From: Rhodovastum sp963709085
GTDB taxonomy: Bacteria > Pseudomonadota > Alphaproteobacteria > Acetobacterales > Acetobacteraceae
DNA length: 64,000 bases
NCBI GenBank assembly: GCA_963709085.1
Contig: CAVPVB010000024.1
Location: forward strand, 868,001 to 932,000
Direction of reading: 5' to 3'
Positions 45,385 through 54,466 of the stretch are shown here, piece by piece (positions within the stretch are counted from its first letter, which is position 1; every line of letters begins with the position of its first letter). The notes below the pieces were generated by a model. It had not been told where the DNA came from. It made no database searches and was given only the letters and a program-made list of their open reading frames with translations. A program made the translations under genes and the position numbers.

Positions 45385-46601
45385 TGCCGCAACATTCCCG
45401 GCGGGCGCGTGCCCGCCTGCTTGCGCCCCTCGCCGCGCTCGCTCTCCTGGCCGCCTGCGTTCCCCAGCCGCCCGCGGTGACCGAGGGCAATGTCAGCATG
45501 CAATTGTCCCCGGTCGGCTTCGACCGGCTGCCCGGCTGGAGCAACGAAAAACCGGCCGAGGCCGTGCCCGCCTTCCTGGCCGGCTGCGCCGCCCTCGCCA
45601 ACAGCCCCGACCAGCCGTTGGGCGGCGGCGGCGAGGCAGCCACCCGCGGCGGTTCGCCGCCGCAATGGCGCGCGGCCTGCGACGCCGCCCGCGCCCTGCC
45701 GCCGGACGACGCCGCGGCCCGCGCCTTCTTCGAGACCTATTTCCAGCCCTGGGCGATCACCGGCAACGGCAACCCGAACGGGCTGTTCACCGGCTATTAC
45801 GAGCCCGAAGTGCGCGGCGCCCGCAGCCCCGGCGGCAGTTACAGCACCCCGCTGCTGGGCCGTCCCACCGACATGCTGCAGGTGGACCTCGGCGATTTCG
45901 CGCCTGACCTGAAGGGACGGCGAATCACCGGCCGGCTGGAGCGGGGCCGGCTGGTGCCGTACTGGGACCGCGCCGCCATCGAGGGCGGCGCCCTCGACCA
46001 CCAGCGCCTGGGCATCCTGTGGCTCGCCGATCCGGTCGACGCCTTCATTCTGCAGATCCAGGGCTCCGGCCGCGTAAGGCTGGATGACGGGCGGGTGGTG
46101 CGAGTGAGCTATGCCGGTCAGAACGGCCGGCCCTATGTGCCGATCGGCCGGGTGCTGGCCGATCGCGGCCAGATTCCGCTGGACCAGGTGTCGCTGCAAT
46201 CCATCCGCGCCTGGCTGAACGCCCACCCGGCCGACGCGGACGAGGTGATGAACCAGAACCCGTCCTATGTCTTCTTTCGCGAAATCATCGGCGTGCGGCC
46301 GGAAGAAGGCCCCCCCGGCTCGCTCGGCGCGCCGCTCACCCCGGGCCGCTCGGTCGCGGTGGACCGCAGCTACATCCCGCTCGGCGCCCCGCTCTGGCTG
46401 GACACCACCGACCCGGTCACCGGCAGCCGGCTGCAGCGCCTGGTGATGGCCCAGGATATCGGCGGCGCGATCAAGGGGCCGGTGCGGGCCGACCTGTTCT
46501 GGGGCTGGGATGCCGAGGCCGAGGACAAGGCCGGCCGGATGCGCCAGCCCGGCACCGATTTCGTGCTGCTGCCGCGCGCCGTGCGGGCCGCGGCGAACTG
46601 A
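45384..46601 (+). CDS. mltA: Membrane-bound lytic transglycosylase MltA
   Basis: A 405-residue lipoprotein with a signal ending in the lipobox LLAAC (about residue 25). The MltA domain has FTGYYEPEVRGARS and the C-terminal 3D domain MAQDIGGAIKGPVRADLFWG contains the catalytic Asp pattern. It cleaves peptidoglycan to 1,6-anhydro products. The TGATG overlap with the Tim44-like gene suggests coupling. Confidence 0.95.
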   Translation: MPQHSRRARARLLAPLAALALLAACVPQPPAVTEGNVSMQLSPVGFDRLPGWSNEKPAEAVPAFLAGCAALANSPDQPLGGGGEAATRGGSPPQWRAACDAARALPPDDAAARAFFETYFQPWAITGNGNPNGLFTGYYEPEVRGARSPGGSYSTPLLGRPTDMLQVDLGDFAPDLKGRRITGRLERGRLVPYWDRAAIEGGALDHQRLGILWLADPVDAFILQIQGSGRVRLDDGRVVRVSYAGQNGRPYVPIGRVLADRGQIPLDQVSLQSIRAWLNAHPADADEVMNQNPSYVFFREIIGVRPEEGPPGSLGAPLTPGRSVAVDRSYIPLGAPLWLDTTDPVTGSRLQRLVMAQDIGGAIKGPVRADLFWGWDAEAEDKAGRMRQPGTDFVLLPRAVRAAAN

Positions 46602-46605
46602 CGCA

Positions 46606-47418
46606 ATGGATATACCCCATACCCATCCCGCCCGGCCGCGGGTCGCCCTGTTCGTGACCTGCCTGGTGGACCTGCACCGCCCCACGGTCGGCTTCGCCGC
46701 CATCCACCTGTTGCGCCAGGCCGGCTGCGTGGTGGAGGTGCCGCCTGCCCAGACCTGCTGCGGCCAGCCCACCTACAACACCGGCGACCGCGCCACCACG
46801 CGCGACATCTGCCGCGGCATCCTCGATGCCTTCGAGGGCTACGACTACGTGGTGGTGCCGTCCGGCTCCTGCGCCGGCATGATCCGCCACCACCTCCCCG
46901 GCCTGTTCGACGACGACCCCAACACCCGCGCCCGCGCCCAGGCACTCGGCGACCGCACCTACGAACTGGTCGGCTTCCTGGTGGACGTGATGCGGATGGA
47001 CCGGGTGACCGCATCCTACACCGGCACCGTCACCTACCTCGATTCCTGCGCCGGCCTGCGCGAAATGGGCGTGAAGGCACAGCCGCGGGTGCTGCTCGGC
47101 ACCGTCGCGGGTCTGACGCTGGCCGAAATGAAGGAGCCGGAGACGTGCTGCGGATTCGGCGGCACGTTCTGCGTGAAATATCCCGACATCTCGGTGCGCA
47201 TGGTGGCCGACAAGGTGGCCGATATCGGCACCACCGGAGCTTCCACCGTGCTGGGCGGCGATGTGGGGTGCCTGCTGAATATCGCCGGACGGCTTCGGCG
47301 CGAGGGCAGCACCGTGCAGGTTCGCCATGTTGCTGAGGTGCTGGCGGATATGAGTGCGGACCTGGCGGCGATCGGGGAACCGGCCGGGGCGCTGCCCCGG
47401 ACCCCGCCCAGCGCGTAG
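46606..47418 (+). CDS. CCG-domain Fe-S protein, LutA/LldE-like
   Basis: A 270-residue protein with two CCG domains: first QTCCGQPTYN with SGSCAGMIRHH, second DSCAGLREMG with ETCCGFGGTFCVKYPDIS. This is the LutA/LldE pattern, part of lactate or glycolate oxidation complexes that bind 4Fe-4S or heterodisulfide. LutB and LutC genes are not adjacent. The last residues (GALPRTPPSA) and the stop are encoded by a repeat-family copy, so the C-terminus was probably changed by it. Confidence 0.85.
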   Translation: MDIPHTHPARPRVALFVTCLVDLHRPTVGFAAIHLLRQAGCVVEVPPAQTCCGQPTYNTGDRATTRDICRGILDAFEGYDYVVVPSGSCAGMIRHHLPGLFDDDPNTRARAQALGDRTYELVGFLVDVMRMDRVTASYTGTVTYLDSCAGLREMGVKAQPRVLLGTVAGLTLAEMKEPETCCGFGGTFCVKYPDISVRMVADKVADIGTTGASTVLGGDVGCLLNIAGRLRREGSTVQVRHVAEVLADMSADLAAIGEPAGALPRTPPSA

Positions 47419-47480
47419 CGCGCCTTCGGCACGACGGCTTCGCCCCTGCACCCCACCAAGGGCTAAAGCCCTTGGAACCC
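47392..47480. repeat. Diverged dispersed repeat overlapping the LutA-like gene end
   Basis: Reads GGGCGCTGCCCCGGACCCCG, AGCGCGTAGCGCGCC, then CAAGGGCTAAAGCCCTTGGA. It provides the TAG stop of the upstream gene and lies between two convergent genes. Confidence 0.7.
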
Positions 47481-47481
47481 G

Positions 47482-48192
47482 TTAACGCAGCCGGCTAACG
47501 GTCACGCGGAAGGGCACGTTCCAGCGCACTTTCGCTCCAACCACGCCGGCTTCCGCCAGCAGCTTCCGCCACTCGCTCATTCTTAAGGCGCGGGCAATCG
47601 AGATCGTGCCGTCCTCGCGAATGATGCGATGCCAGCCCATGAGCCGCGCCAGCAGGCGAAACCCGTAATACGGAATGACATGGCGCTGGATGTCGGCAAT
47701 GAGCCAGCCGCGCCGCGCATACCGTTCCATCCACCGAATGAACGCCACCACCTGCGCATCGGTCAGGTGATGGGCGAACTGGGAACTGACGATAAACTCG
47801 GGCGCCGGGTCCGGCACATGGTCGAACACGTCGCCGGTGCGCCAGTCGATCGCCACCCCGGGCGGCGTCGCCGCGGCGGCAATGCCGGCACTGCGCGGGT
47901 CGAGATCGACGCCGGCCAGCACCGGCACCAGCCCCGCGCGAACCGCCCAGCGATGGATCGCCCGCAACAAATCGCCGTCGCCATAAGCCACATCCAGCAC
48001 CGACACCGGCGAGCCGCGCGGCCAGTCGCGGGTGGCGCGGGCGAGGAAGCGCAACGTCGGCCGGTGGGTCAGCGTCAGCCGGTTCACCGCGGCCAGTTCG
48101 GTGAGGCAGCGACGGAACACCTCGGGCGGCGTGGTGTCGTCGTTCATCACCTCCGGCAGGTCGCTGCGCTGCGACAGGTCCATGCGCGTCAC
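47482..48192 (-). CDS. SAM-dependent methyltransferase of the PKS operon
   Basis: A 236-residue class I methyltransferase. VSVLDVAYGDGDLLRAIHRW is the SAM-binding motif I, ISSQFAHHLTDAQVV is motif IV-like. The GTG start overlaps the PKS stop by 4 bp. In bacteria, such genes follow type III PKS genes and O- or C-methylate the polyketide. The flavin monooxygenase gene often found as third member is not present. Confidence 0.82.
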   Translation of the reverse strand: MTRMDLSQRSDLPEVMNDDTTPPEVFRRCLTELAAVNRLTLTHRPTLRFLARATRDWPRGSPVSVLDVAYGDGDLLRAIHRWAVRAGLVPVLAGVDLDPRSAGIAAAATPPGVAIDWRTGDVFDHVPDPAPEFIVSSQFAHHLTDAQVVAFIRWMERYARRGWLIADIQRHVIPYYGFRLLARLMGWHRIIREDGTISIARALRMSEWRKLLAEAGVVGAKVRWNVPFRVTVSRLR

Positions 48193-49274
48193 CCCACCAG
48201 CCGGAAACGGAACGTCTCGGCCACCATGCCAGGACCGAACGCCATCGCAAGACCCCGCGCCCCCGCCGCATCCGCAACCGCCAGCAGGTGGCGCAGCACG
48301 AACATGATGGTCGCCGAGGACATGTTGCCATGGGCGCGCAAAACCTCGCGCGAGGCCAGCAGCGCGGCGGGGTCGAGCCGCAGGCCGATCTCGACCGCGT
48401 CCAGCACGGTGCGCCCGCCGGCATGCACGGCCCAGAGATCGACCGCCCGGGTGCCCTCGCCGCGCAAAATGCCGGCCGAATCGGCGCGCACCATATCGTC
48501 GCGCAGCGCGCCGGCGATGCGGCCGGGAACCTGGCCGGACAGGTGCATGAGAAAACCGGCATCGCCGATATGCCAGGTGATCAACCCGGCGCTGTCGGGA
48601 ATCAGCACGCTGCGGAAATCATCGAAGGCCAGCCCGGCCGGGTCGGCGGAGACCAGCGCCGCCGAGGCGCCATCGGCGAACAGCAGGAAAGACAACACCG
48701 TTTCGATATCGGACGTTTCCTGAAAATGCAGGGAGCAGAGTTCCAGATTGACCACCAGCACCCGCGCCGCCGGATCGGCCAGCACCGCGTCGCGGGCGGC
48801 GCGCAAGGCCGGCACGGCGGCGGAACAGCCCATGAAACCGATCATGCTGCGCGCGACATCCGGCCGCAGGCCGAGCCGCGCGGTCAGCTGCAGGTCGAGG
48901 CCGGGGGCGGAAAAACCGGTGCAGGAGGCGACGATCAGGTGGGTGATGCGCGCCCGTTCCGCCTCGATGCCGAGATCGGCGACGGCCTGCAAGGCCAGTT
49001 CCAGCGCGCCGCGCTCATACAGCGCCATCCGGGCGGCGGTGCCGGGGAACTCGCCGCGCCGGTAGAACCCGTCGGCGTCCACCTCGCCCGCGGCAAGGTT
49101 GCCCGGTCGCAGCAGCGACCAGCGGTGTTCGATGCCGGCGCGCTCGGCCATGCGGTCGAACACGAGCCGGGTGCGGTCGTCGCCCAGCAGGGTGCGGGCG
49201 AAGGCGATGAACGGGACATGGATGTCGTGCGGCGGCACGGCGGTGCCGATGCGGTTGAGACAGGCCGGCTTCAT
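48189..49274 (-). CDS. Type III polyketide synthase (chalcone/stilbene synthase family)
   Basis: A 361-residue homodimeric ketosynthase that extends an acyl starter with malonyl-CoA and cyclises it. The catalytic triad is C150 (GFMGCSAAVPAL), H284 (WAVHAGG) and N317 (HGNMSSATIMF). VASCTGFSAPGLDLQL matches microbial members. The start overlaps the ketosynthase stop by 4 bp (ATGA). Bacterial relatives make alkylresorcinols or alkylpyrones; the product here is not known. Confidence 0.92.
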   Translation of the reverse strand: MKPACLNRIGTAVPPHDIHVPFIAFARTLLGDDRTRLVFDRMAERAGIEHRWSLLRPGNLAAGEVDADGFYRRGEFPGTAARMALYERGALELALQAVADLGIEAERARITHLIVASCTGFSAPGLDLQLTARLGLRPDVARSMIGFMGCSAAVPALRAARDAVLADPAARVLVVNLELCSLHFQETSDIETVLSFLLFADGASAALVSADPAGLAFDDFRSVLIPDSAGLITWHIGDAGFLMHLSGQVPGRIAGALRDDMVRADSAGILRGEGTRAVDLWAVHAGGRTVLDAVEIGLRLDPAALLASREVLRAHGNMSSATIMFVLRHLLAVADAAGARGLAMAFGPGMVAETFRFRLVG

Positions 49275-50476
49275 GCCCGGCCGGCCACCAGCACGGCGTT
49301 CAGGCCGCCGAAGGCGAAGGCGTTGGACATCGCCACCTCGACCGCGGCCGCGCGCGCCACGTTCGGCACGCAGTCGAGGTCGCATTCCGGGTCGGGTTCG
49401 CGGAAATTCACCGTGGGCGGCAGGATGCCGGTGCGCAGCGCGCCGATGGTGGCCAGCAACTCCAGCGCGCCGCCGGCGCACAGGCAGTGGCCGAGCATGG
49501 ACTTCACCGCCGACACCGGCGGCGGGCGCGGGCCGAACAGGCGCCGGATGGCGGCGGCTTCGGTGCGGTCGTTCAGCCGGGTGCCGGTGCCGTGGGCATT
49601 GACGTACCCCACCGACTCGGGCGGCAGGCCGGCATCGTCCAGCGCGGCCTGCATGGCAGCCACGGCGCCGTCCGCGCTCGGGGCGGTCAGGTCGGCGGCG
49701 TCCGCGCTCATGCCGAAGCCGAGGATTTCGGCGTGGATGGGCGCCCCGCGATCGCGTGCCCGGTGGAAATCCTCCAGCAGGAACACCGCCGCGCCTTCGC
49801 CCAGCACCAGGCCGGCGCGGTCGCGCGAGAACGGCCGGCACAGATCGGGGCTGAGCACCCGCAGCGCCTCCCACACCTTGACGAAGCCGGGCGTGATCGA
49901 GGCGTCGCTGCCGCCGGCCAAAGCGAGGTCAAGCATGCCGGCGCGGATCATGTGGAACGCCAGCCCGATGGCGTGCGCTGAGGAGGCGCAGGCCGAGGCG
50001 GCGGCGAAACACGGGCCGCGCAGGCCGAACTCCATGGAGACCAGGCTGGCGGCGCTGCTCGGCATGCAGCGCGGCAGGGTGAGCGGGGGGAAGCGGTTGC
50101 TGCCCTCGCCATAGAAGCCGCGATAAGCGGTCTCATAGCTCCCCTGGCCGATCGCCGCCCCCAGCACCACGCCGCCGCGTGCGGGTGCGAGGCCGGTGAG
50201 TTCGCTGCCGCGCATCGCCTCGCGCGCGGCCACCAGGGCAAACTGCGCGTTGCGGTCGAGCGCGGCAAGGCGGCGCGGTTCGAAATGGGCTTCCGGCTCG
50301 AAGCCGGTCACTTCGGCGGCGGTACGGGTGGAGAGCCGCTCGGTCGGAATATTGGTGATCGGGCGGATGCCGCACACACCGCCGGCCAGCGCGGCCCAGA
50401 TGGAGGCCGCATCGTGCCCGGTCGCCGCAATCGCGCCGAGACCGGTGACGACGACCCGCCGCTTCGCCAGGGTCAA
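49271..50476 (-). CDS. Beta-ketoacyl-ACP synthase II-like ketosynthase
   Basis: A 401-residue FabF-type enzyme with Cys163 (AASACASSAHAIG), His295 (NAHGTGT) and His330 (KSMLGHCLCAGG). The start is TTG, overlapping the ACP stop (TTGA). As it lies between a dedicated ACP and a type III PKS, it likely helps make a specialised acyl starter rather than membrane fatty acid. A separate housekeeping FabF should exist elsewhere. Confidence 0.9.
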   Translation of the reverse strand: MTLAKRRVVVTGLGAIAATGHDAASIWAALAGGVCGIRPITNIPTERLSTRTAAEVTGFEPEAHFEPRRLAALDRNAQFALVAAREAMRGSELTGLAPARGGVVLGAAIGQGSYETAYRGFYGEGSNRFPPLTLPRCMPSSAASLVSMEFGLRGPCFAAASACASSAHAIGLAFHMIRAGMLDLALAGGSDASITPGFVKVWEALRVLSPDLCRPFSRDRAGLVLGEGAAVFLLEDFHRARDRGAPIHAEILGFGMSADAADLTAPSADGAVAAMQAALDDAGLPPESVGYVNAHGTGTRLNDRTEAAAIRRLFGPRPPPVSAVKSMLGHCLCAGGALELLATIGALRTGILPPTVNFREPDPECDLDCVPNVARAAAVEVAMSNAFAFGGLNAVLVAGRA

Positions 50477-50769
50477 GCGGTACGGTCCGGCGCGGACCGC
50501 GCGCCGTCGAGCGTGGCGATGACGTGGCTGACCAGGTCGGCGACAGTCCCGAACTCGGCCCCGGTGCGATCGGCGACGATCGGAATTTCGATGTCGAAAT
50601 GCGATTCCAGGGCAAACACCGCCTGCACCATGTCAATCGAGGCGATGCCGAGTTGCTGGATGGTCGCCTCCGGCCGCAGCGCGGCCGGGTCCACCCCGGT
50701 CTCCCGCGCAACGATGGCGAGAATTTCCCCGACCCGGGGGTCGGTCACAGGCGGCGTGTCGTCATGCAT
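50473..50769 (-). CDS. Dedicated acyl carrier protein
   Basis: A 98-residue ACP. RVGEILAIVARETGVDPAAL and QLGIASIDMVQAVFALESHF contain the phosphopantetheine Ser44; the usual DSL is ASI here, so the Asp before Ser is missing. EFGTVADLVSHVI ends the domain. It heads the minus-strand operon ACP-ketosynthase-type III PKS-methyltransferase. The 186-bp gap to the divergent hpnN holds the promoters. Confidence 0.88.
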   Translation of the reverse strand: MHDDTPPVTDPRVGEILAIVARETGVDPAALRPEATIQQLGIASIDMVQAVFALESHFDIEIPIVADRTGAEFGTVADLVSHVIATLDGARSAPDRTA

Positions 50770-50955
50770 GCCTGGCACGGGCTCCGCTGTCCCTGACCAG
50801 ATTAGGACGCTGAGCGGAAAAGGGAAGCTCACAGCAACGGCACCGGCTACCGGGGTTCGTCGCCACGGCTCGCCATGCGTTAAGCGCCCGCGATTTGCCT
50901 TGCCGGAGGTGGAGGGACTATCCCGGCACACCGCCACCACCGGATTCGCTCCCGC

Positions 50956-53541
50956 ATGACGCTTTCCCGCCTGCTCGCTGCCCTCGCCGAGGGCAGCCGG
51001 CGCCACGCTGGCCTTGTGCTGGCCGGCGCCGCGCTGATCGCCGCCCTGTCTGGCTGGCTCGCTGTCGCCCGCCTTGGCGTCAGCACCGATACCGATGAGT
51101 TGTTCTCGGCCTCGCTGCCCTGGCGCCAGCAGCACCTCGCCTTCACCCGCGCTTTTCCGCAATTCAGCGACGAGCTGGTCGCGGTGGTGGATGGCGCCAC
51201 CCCCGAACAGGCCGACCAGACCGCCGCCGGCCTGGCGCAGGCGCTGTCGCGCGACACCACCCATCTGCGCAGCGTTCGCCGGCCAGACGCCTCGGCTTAC
51301 CTGGACACCACCGGGCTGTTGTTCCTGAGCGAAAAGGACCTCGGCGGGCTGATGGACCGCACCATCGACGCCCAGCCCTTCCTCGGCCAGCTCGCCGCCG
51401 ATCCCAGCGCGCGCGGCCTGTTCGCCGCCCTGACCCTGCTCGGCATGGGGGTGGAGCGCGGCGAGGCCGCGCTGGGTCCGATAACCCCGGCGCTGCAAGC
51501 GTTCCGCCGCACCCTGACCGATGCCGTCGACGGCCATGCTCAGCCGTTGTCGTGGGAGACGCTGCTCGCCGGCGATCTTGCCGGCCAGGAAGGCACCTAT
51601 CGTTTCGTTATCGTCCAGCCGCGGCTGGATTACGGGGCGCTGGAACCGGGCGGCGCCGCCGCCCAGGCCATCCGCCAGGCCGCCGCCGCGCTGCCCTGGG
51701 TGGCGGCCGGGCAGGCCCGGGTGCGCATCACCGGATCGGTGGCCCTGGCCGACGAGGAATTCGCAACGGTCGCCCAGGGCGCCGTCGCCGGCATCATCGG
51801 CAGCCTGCTGCTGGTGACGCTGTGGCTGGTGCTGGCGCTGCGGTCCTGGCGGCTGATCGTGCCGGCTCTGCTGACGCTGGTGCTCGGGCTGACGGTCACC
51901 ACCGGCTTCGCGGCCCTGACGGTCGGCACGCTGAACCTCGTCTCGGTCGCCTTCGCCATCCTGTTCGTCGGCATCGCGGTCGATTTTTCCATCCAGTTCT
52001 GCGTGCGCTTTCGCGAAATGCGGCTGCACGCCGATTCCGCCGACGCCGCGCTGCATGCCACCGCCATCCATGTCGGCCCGCAGATCCTGGTCGCCGCCGC
52101 CGCCATCGCGGCCGGTTTCCTGGCCTTCGTGCCCACCGATTTCCGCGGCGTGGCCGAGCTCGGGCTGATCGCCGGCATCGGCATGCTGATCGCCTTCGTC
52201 TGCACGCTGGGTTTCCTGCCGGCGGCGCTGACGCTGTTCCGCCCGCGCGGCGAGACGCACGAGATCGGCTTCGCCTGGGGCGACCGGCTGGAGGCCCGGC
52301 TGTTCGATGCCCGCCGCCCGGTACTGACCACCTTCGCCGCGTTATCTGTCCTGGGTGTCGGCCTGCTGCCGTGGCTGACCTTCGATTCCGACCCGCTGCA
52401 CACCAAGGACCCGACCACCGAGGCGATGCGCACGCTGGCCGACCTGATGAGCTCGCCGCTCACCAACCCGTACAGCGTCGACATCATCGCCCCCGACCAG
52501 GCGCAGGCGGATGCGCTGGCGGCGCGGCTGCGCACCCTGCCGCTGGTGGACGAGGTGCTCACCCTCTCGACGTTCGTGCCGGCCGACCAGCCCGGCAAGC
52601 TCGCTTTGGTGGCCGATGCCGCCAGCATCCTGCGGGCCACGCTGGCGCCGCGCGCCCCCGCCGCCCCGGTCACCCCCGCCGATCTGCGGCTGGCCGCCCG
52701 CACCGCGCTCAACGGCATGGAGCGCGCCGCGGTGAAGCTGCCGCCCGGTTCGGCCGTCGCCGGTGTCGCCGACGCGCTGCGCCGGCTGGTGGCCGCGCCG
52801 GACGACACGCTGTTGGCGACGAATGCCGCCCTCACCCGCTTCCTTCCCATGCAACTGTCCCGCCTGCGTACTGCGCTGGAGGCGCATCCGGTGACGCTGG
52901 CCGACATCCCGCCGGAGATCGCCCGCGACTGGCGCCTGCCGGACGGGCAGGCCCGGGTGCAGGCGACGGCGAAGCCGCAGGCGCGCGATTCCCGCGGCCT
53001 GCACGCCTTCGTCGCGCAGGTCCGCACCGTCGCCCCGGCGGCGGGCGGCGCGGCGGTCACCATTGTCGAAAGCGCGGACACCATTGTCGGCGCCTTCCGT
53101 TCGGCCGCGCTGCTGGCGGTGCTGGCGATCGCGCTGATTCTCGGGCTGGTGCTGCGCCGGGCGATCGATGTCGTGCTGGTGATGGCGCCGTTACTGCTGT
53201 CGGCGCTGCTGACCGCGGTGGTGGCGGTGCTGCTGCCGCTGCCGCTGAACTTCGCCAACATCATCGCCCTGCCGCTGCTGCAGGGGGTGGGGGTGTCGTT
53301 CAATATCTACTTTGTGATGAACTGGCGCGCCGGCGCCGACCGCTTCCTGGGCACCGCGACGGCCCGGGCGATCATGTTTTCCGCCCTCACCACCGGCACG
53401 GCATTCGGGTCGCTGGCACTGTCACGCCACCCGGGCACCGCGAGCATGGGAGACCTGCTGCTGCTGAGCCTGGGGTGCACGCTGGTGGCGACACTGGTGT
53501 TCGTGCCGACGCTGTTGCGGGCGCTTCGGGCGTGGAAGTGA
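50956..53541 (+). CDS. hpnN: Hopanoid-associated RND transporter HpnN
   Basis: An 861-residue MMPL/RND permease with about 12 membrane helices in two halves and two large periplasmic loops. LAVARLGVSTDTDELFSASL starts the first loop; SVAFAILFVGIAVDFSIQFC (helix 4) and FANIIALPLLQGVGVSFNIY (helix 10) are the conserved RND helices. HpnN moves hopanoids to the outer membrane. It is usually in the hpn cluster; here it is divergent from the type III PKS operon. Confidence 0.9.
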   Translation: MTLSRLLAALAEGSRRHAGLVLAGAALIAALSGWLAVARLGVSTDTDELFSASLPWRQQHLAFTRAFPQFSDELVAVVDGATPEQADQTAAGLAQALSRDTTHLRSVRRPDASAYLDTTGLLFLSEKDLGGLMDRTIDAQPFLGQLAADPSARGLFAALTLLGMGVERGEAALGPITPALQAFRRTLTDAVDGHAQPLSWETLLAGDLAGQEGTYRFVIVQPRLDYGALEPGGAAAQAIRQAAAALPWVAAGQARVRITGSVALADEEFATVAQGAVAGIIGSLLLVTLWLVLALRSWRLIVPALLTLVLGLTVTTGFAALTVGTLNLVSVAFAILFVGIAVDFSIQFCVRFREMRLHADSADAALHATAIHVGPQILVAAAAIAAGFLAFVPTDFRGVAELGLIAGIGMLIAFVCTLGFLPAALTLFRPRGETHEIGFAWGDRLEARLFDARRPVLTTFAALSVLGVGLLPWLTFDSDPLHTKDPTTEAMRTLADLMSSPLTNPYSVDIIAPDQAQADALAARLRTLPLVDEVLTLSTFVPADQPGKLALVADAASILRATLAPRAPAAPVTPADLRLAARTALNGMERAAVKLPPGSAVAGVADALRRLVAAPDDTLLATNAALTRFLPMQLSRLRTALEAHPVTLADIPPEIARDWRLPDGQARVQATAKPQARDSRGLHAFVAQVRTVAPAAGGAAVTIVESADTIVGAFRSAALLAVLAIALILGLVLRRAIDVVLVMAPLLLSALLTAVVAVLLPLPLNFANIIALPLLQGVGVSFNIYFVMNWRAGADRFLGTATARAIMFSALTTGTAFGSLALSRHPGTASMGDLLLLSLGCTLVATLVFVPTLLRALRAWK

Positions 53542-53785
53542 AGGAAGGCAAGGGCGCTGCCCCATCGGCGCGAAGATAAGCGAAAGGCAAGGCCAGGGCT
53601 CTGCCCTGGACCCGCAAGGGGGCAGTGGCCCCCTTGACCCCATTCTTCAAGAAATCAATGGGTTCCAAGGGCCTCGGCCCTTGGTGGGTCCAGGGCGAAG
53701 CCCTGGTGGGGTGCGGGGCTACGCCCCGCCAAAGGATTCGATGCGCCTTATCTTCGCGCCTATGGGGCTCTGCCCTGGCCTTCCT
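53542..53785. repeat. Dispersed palindromic repeat cluster between hpnN and dnaQ
   Basis: Contains three or four unit copies: AGGAAGGCAAGGGCGCTGCC, AAGGCCAGGGCTCTGCCCTGG, GGGGTGCGGGGCTACGCCCC and GCCCTGGCCTTCCTTCAC. Both convergent genes end with the same AAG-TGA followed by AGGAAGG, meaning that the repeat's own TGA is the stop codon of each. Confidence 0.9.
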
Positions 53786-54466
53786 TCACTTCGCCGTCCA
53801 AACCGCCTCCTTCAGCCGCGCCACGAACGTCGCGTGTGCCGCCAGTTCCGTCTCGGTCGGCACGATCGGCCGTGGCGTGCGGGGTCCGGTGGCGGCGTAG
53901 CTGGCGACCGGCATGTTGCCTTGTCCGGACTCGGCCAGCGACAGGCCGCGCTGCCGGCCGCCGGTGAGTTCGACGTACACTTCGGCCAGCAGCCGGCAGT
54001 CCAGCAGGGCGTTGTGAGTGGTGCGCTCGGACAGGTCGATGCCGAAGCGCCGGCACAGCGCGTCGAGGTTGTTCGGCATCCCCGGGAATTTCTTTTTGGC
54101 CAGCACCAGGGTGTCGATCATCCGGCCGGAATCCAGGGGCGGATGGCCGAGCCGGGAGAATTCGGCGTTGAGAAAGCCGAAATCGAACGGTGCGTTGTGC
54201 GCCACCAGGCGGCTGTCGGCAAAGAATTCCAGCAGGTCGTCGGCAATCTCGGCGAATGGCGGCTTGCCTTCCAGCTTGGCCAGGGTGATGCCGTGCACGC
54301 GCACCACCTCGTCGGGGATGTCGCGCTGCGGATGCACGAGGGCGTGGAAATGCCGGCCGGTGGGCAGGTCATTCACCAGTTCCAGGGCGGCGACCTCGAT
54401 GACCCGGTCGCCCGCCATCGGGTCGAGGCCGGTGGTCTCGGTGTCGAACAGCACGGAACGGATCAT
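53786..54466 (-). CDS. dnaQ: DNA polymerase III epsilon subunit (proofreading exonuclease)
   Basis: A 226-residue 3'-5' exonuclease. ExoI is VLFDTETTGLD (Asp8, Glu10), ExoII LVAHNAPFDFGFLN, ExoIII THNALLDCRLLAEVY. The start at 54466 overlaps the coaE stop (ATGA). DnaQ-CoaE pairs are typical of alphaproteobacteria. Confidence 0.95.
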   Translation of the reverse strand: MIRSVLFDTETTGLDPMAGDRVIEVAALELVNDLPTGRHFHALVHPQRDIPDEVVRVHGITLAKLEGKPPFAEIADDLLEFFADSRLVAHNAPFDFGFLNAEFSRLGHPPLDSGRMIDTLVLAKKKFPGMPNNLDALCRRFGIDLSERTTHNALLDCRLLAEVYVELTGGRQRGLSLAESGQGNMPVASYAATGPRTPRPIVPTETELAAHATFVARLKEAVWTAK

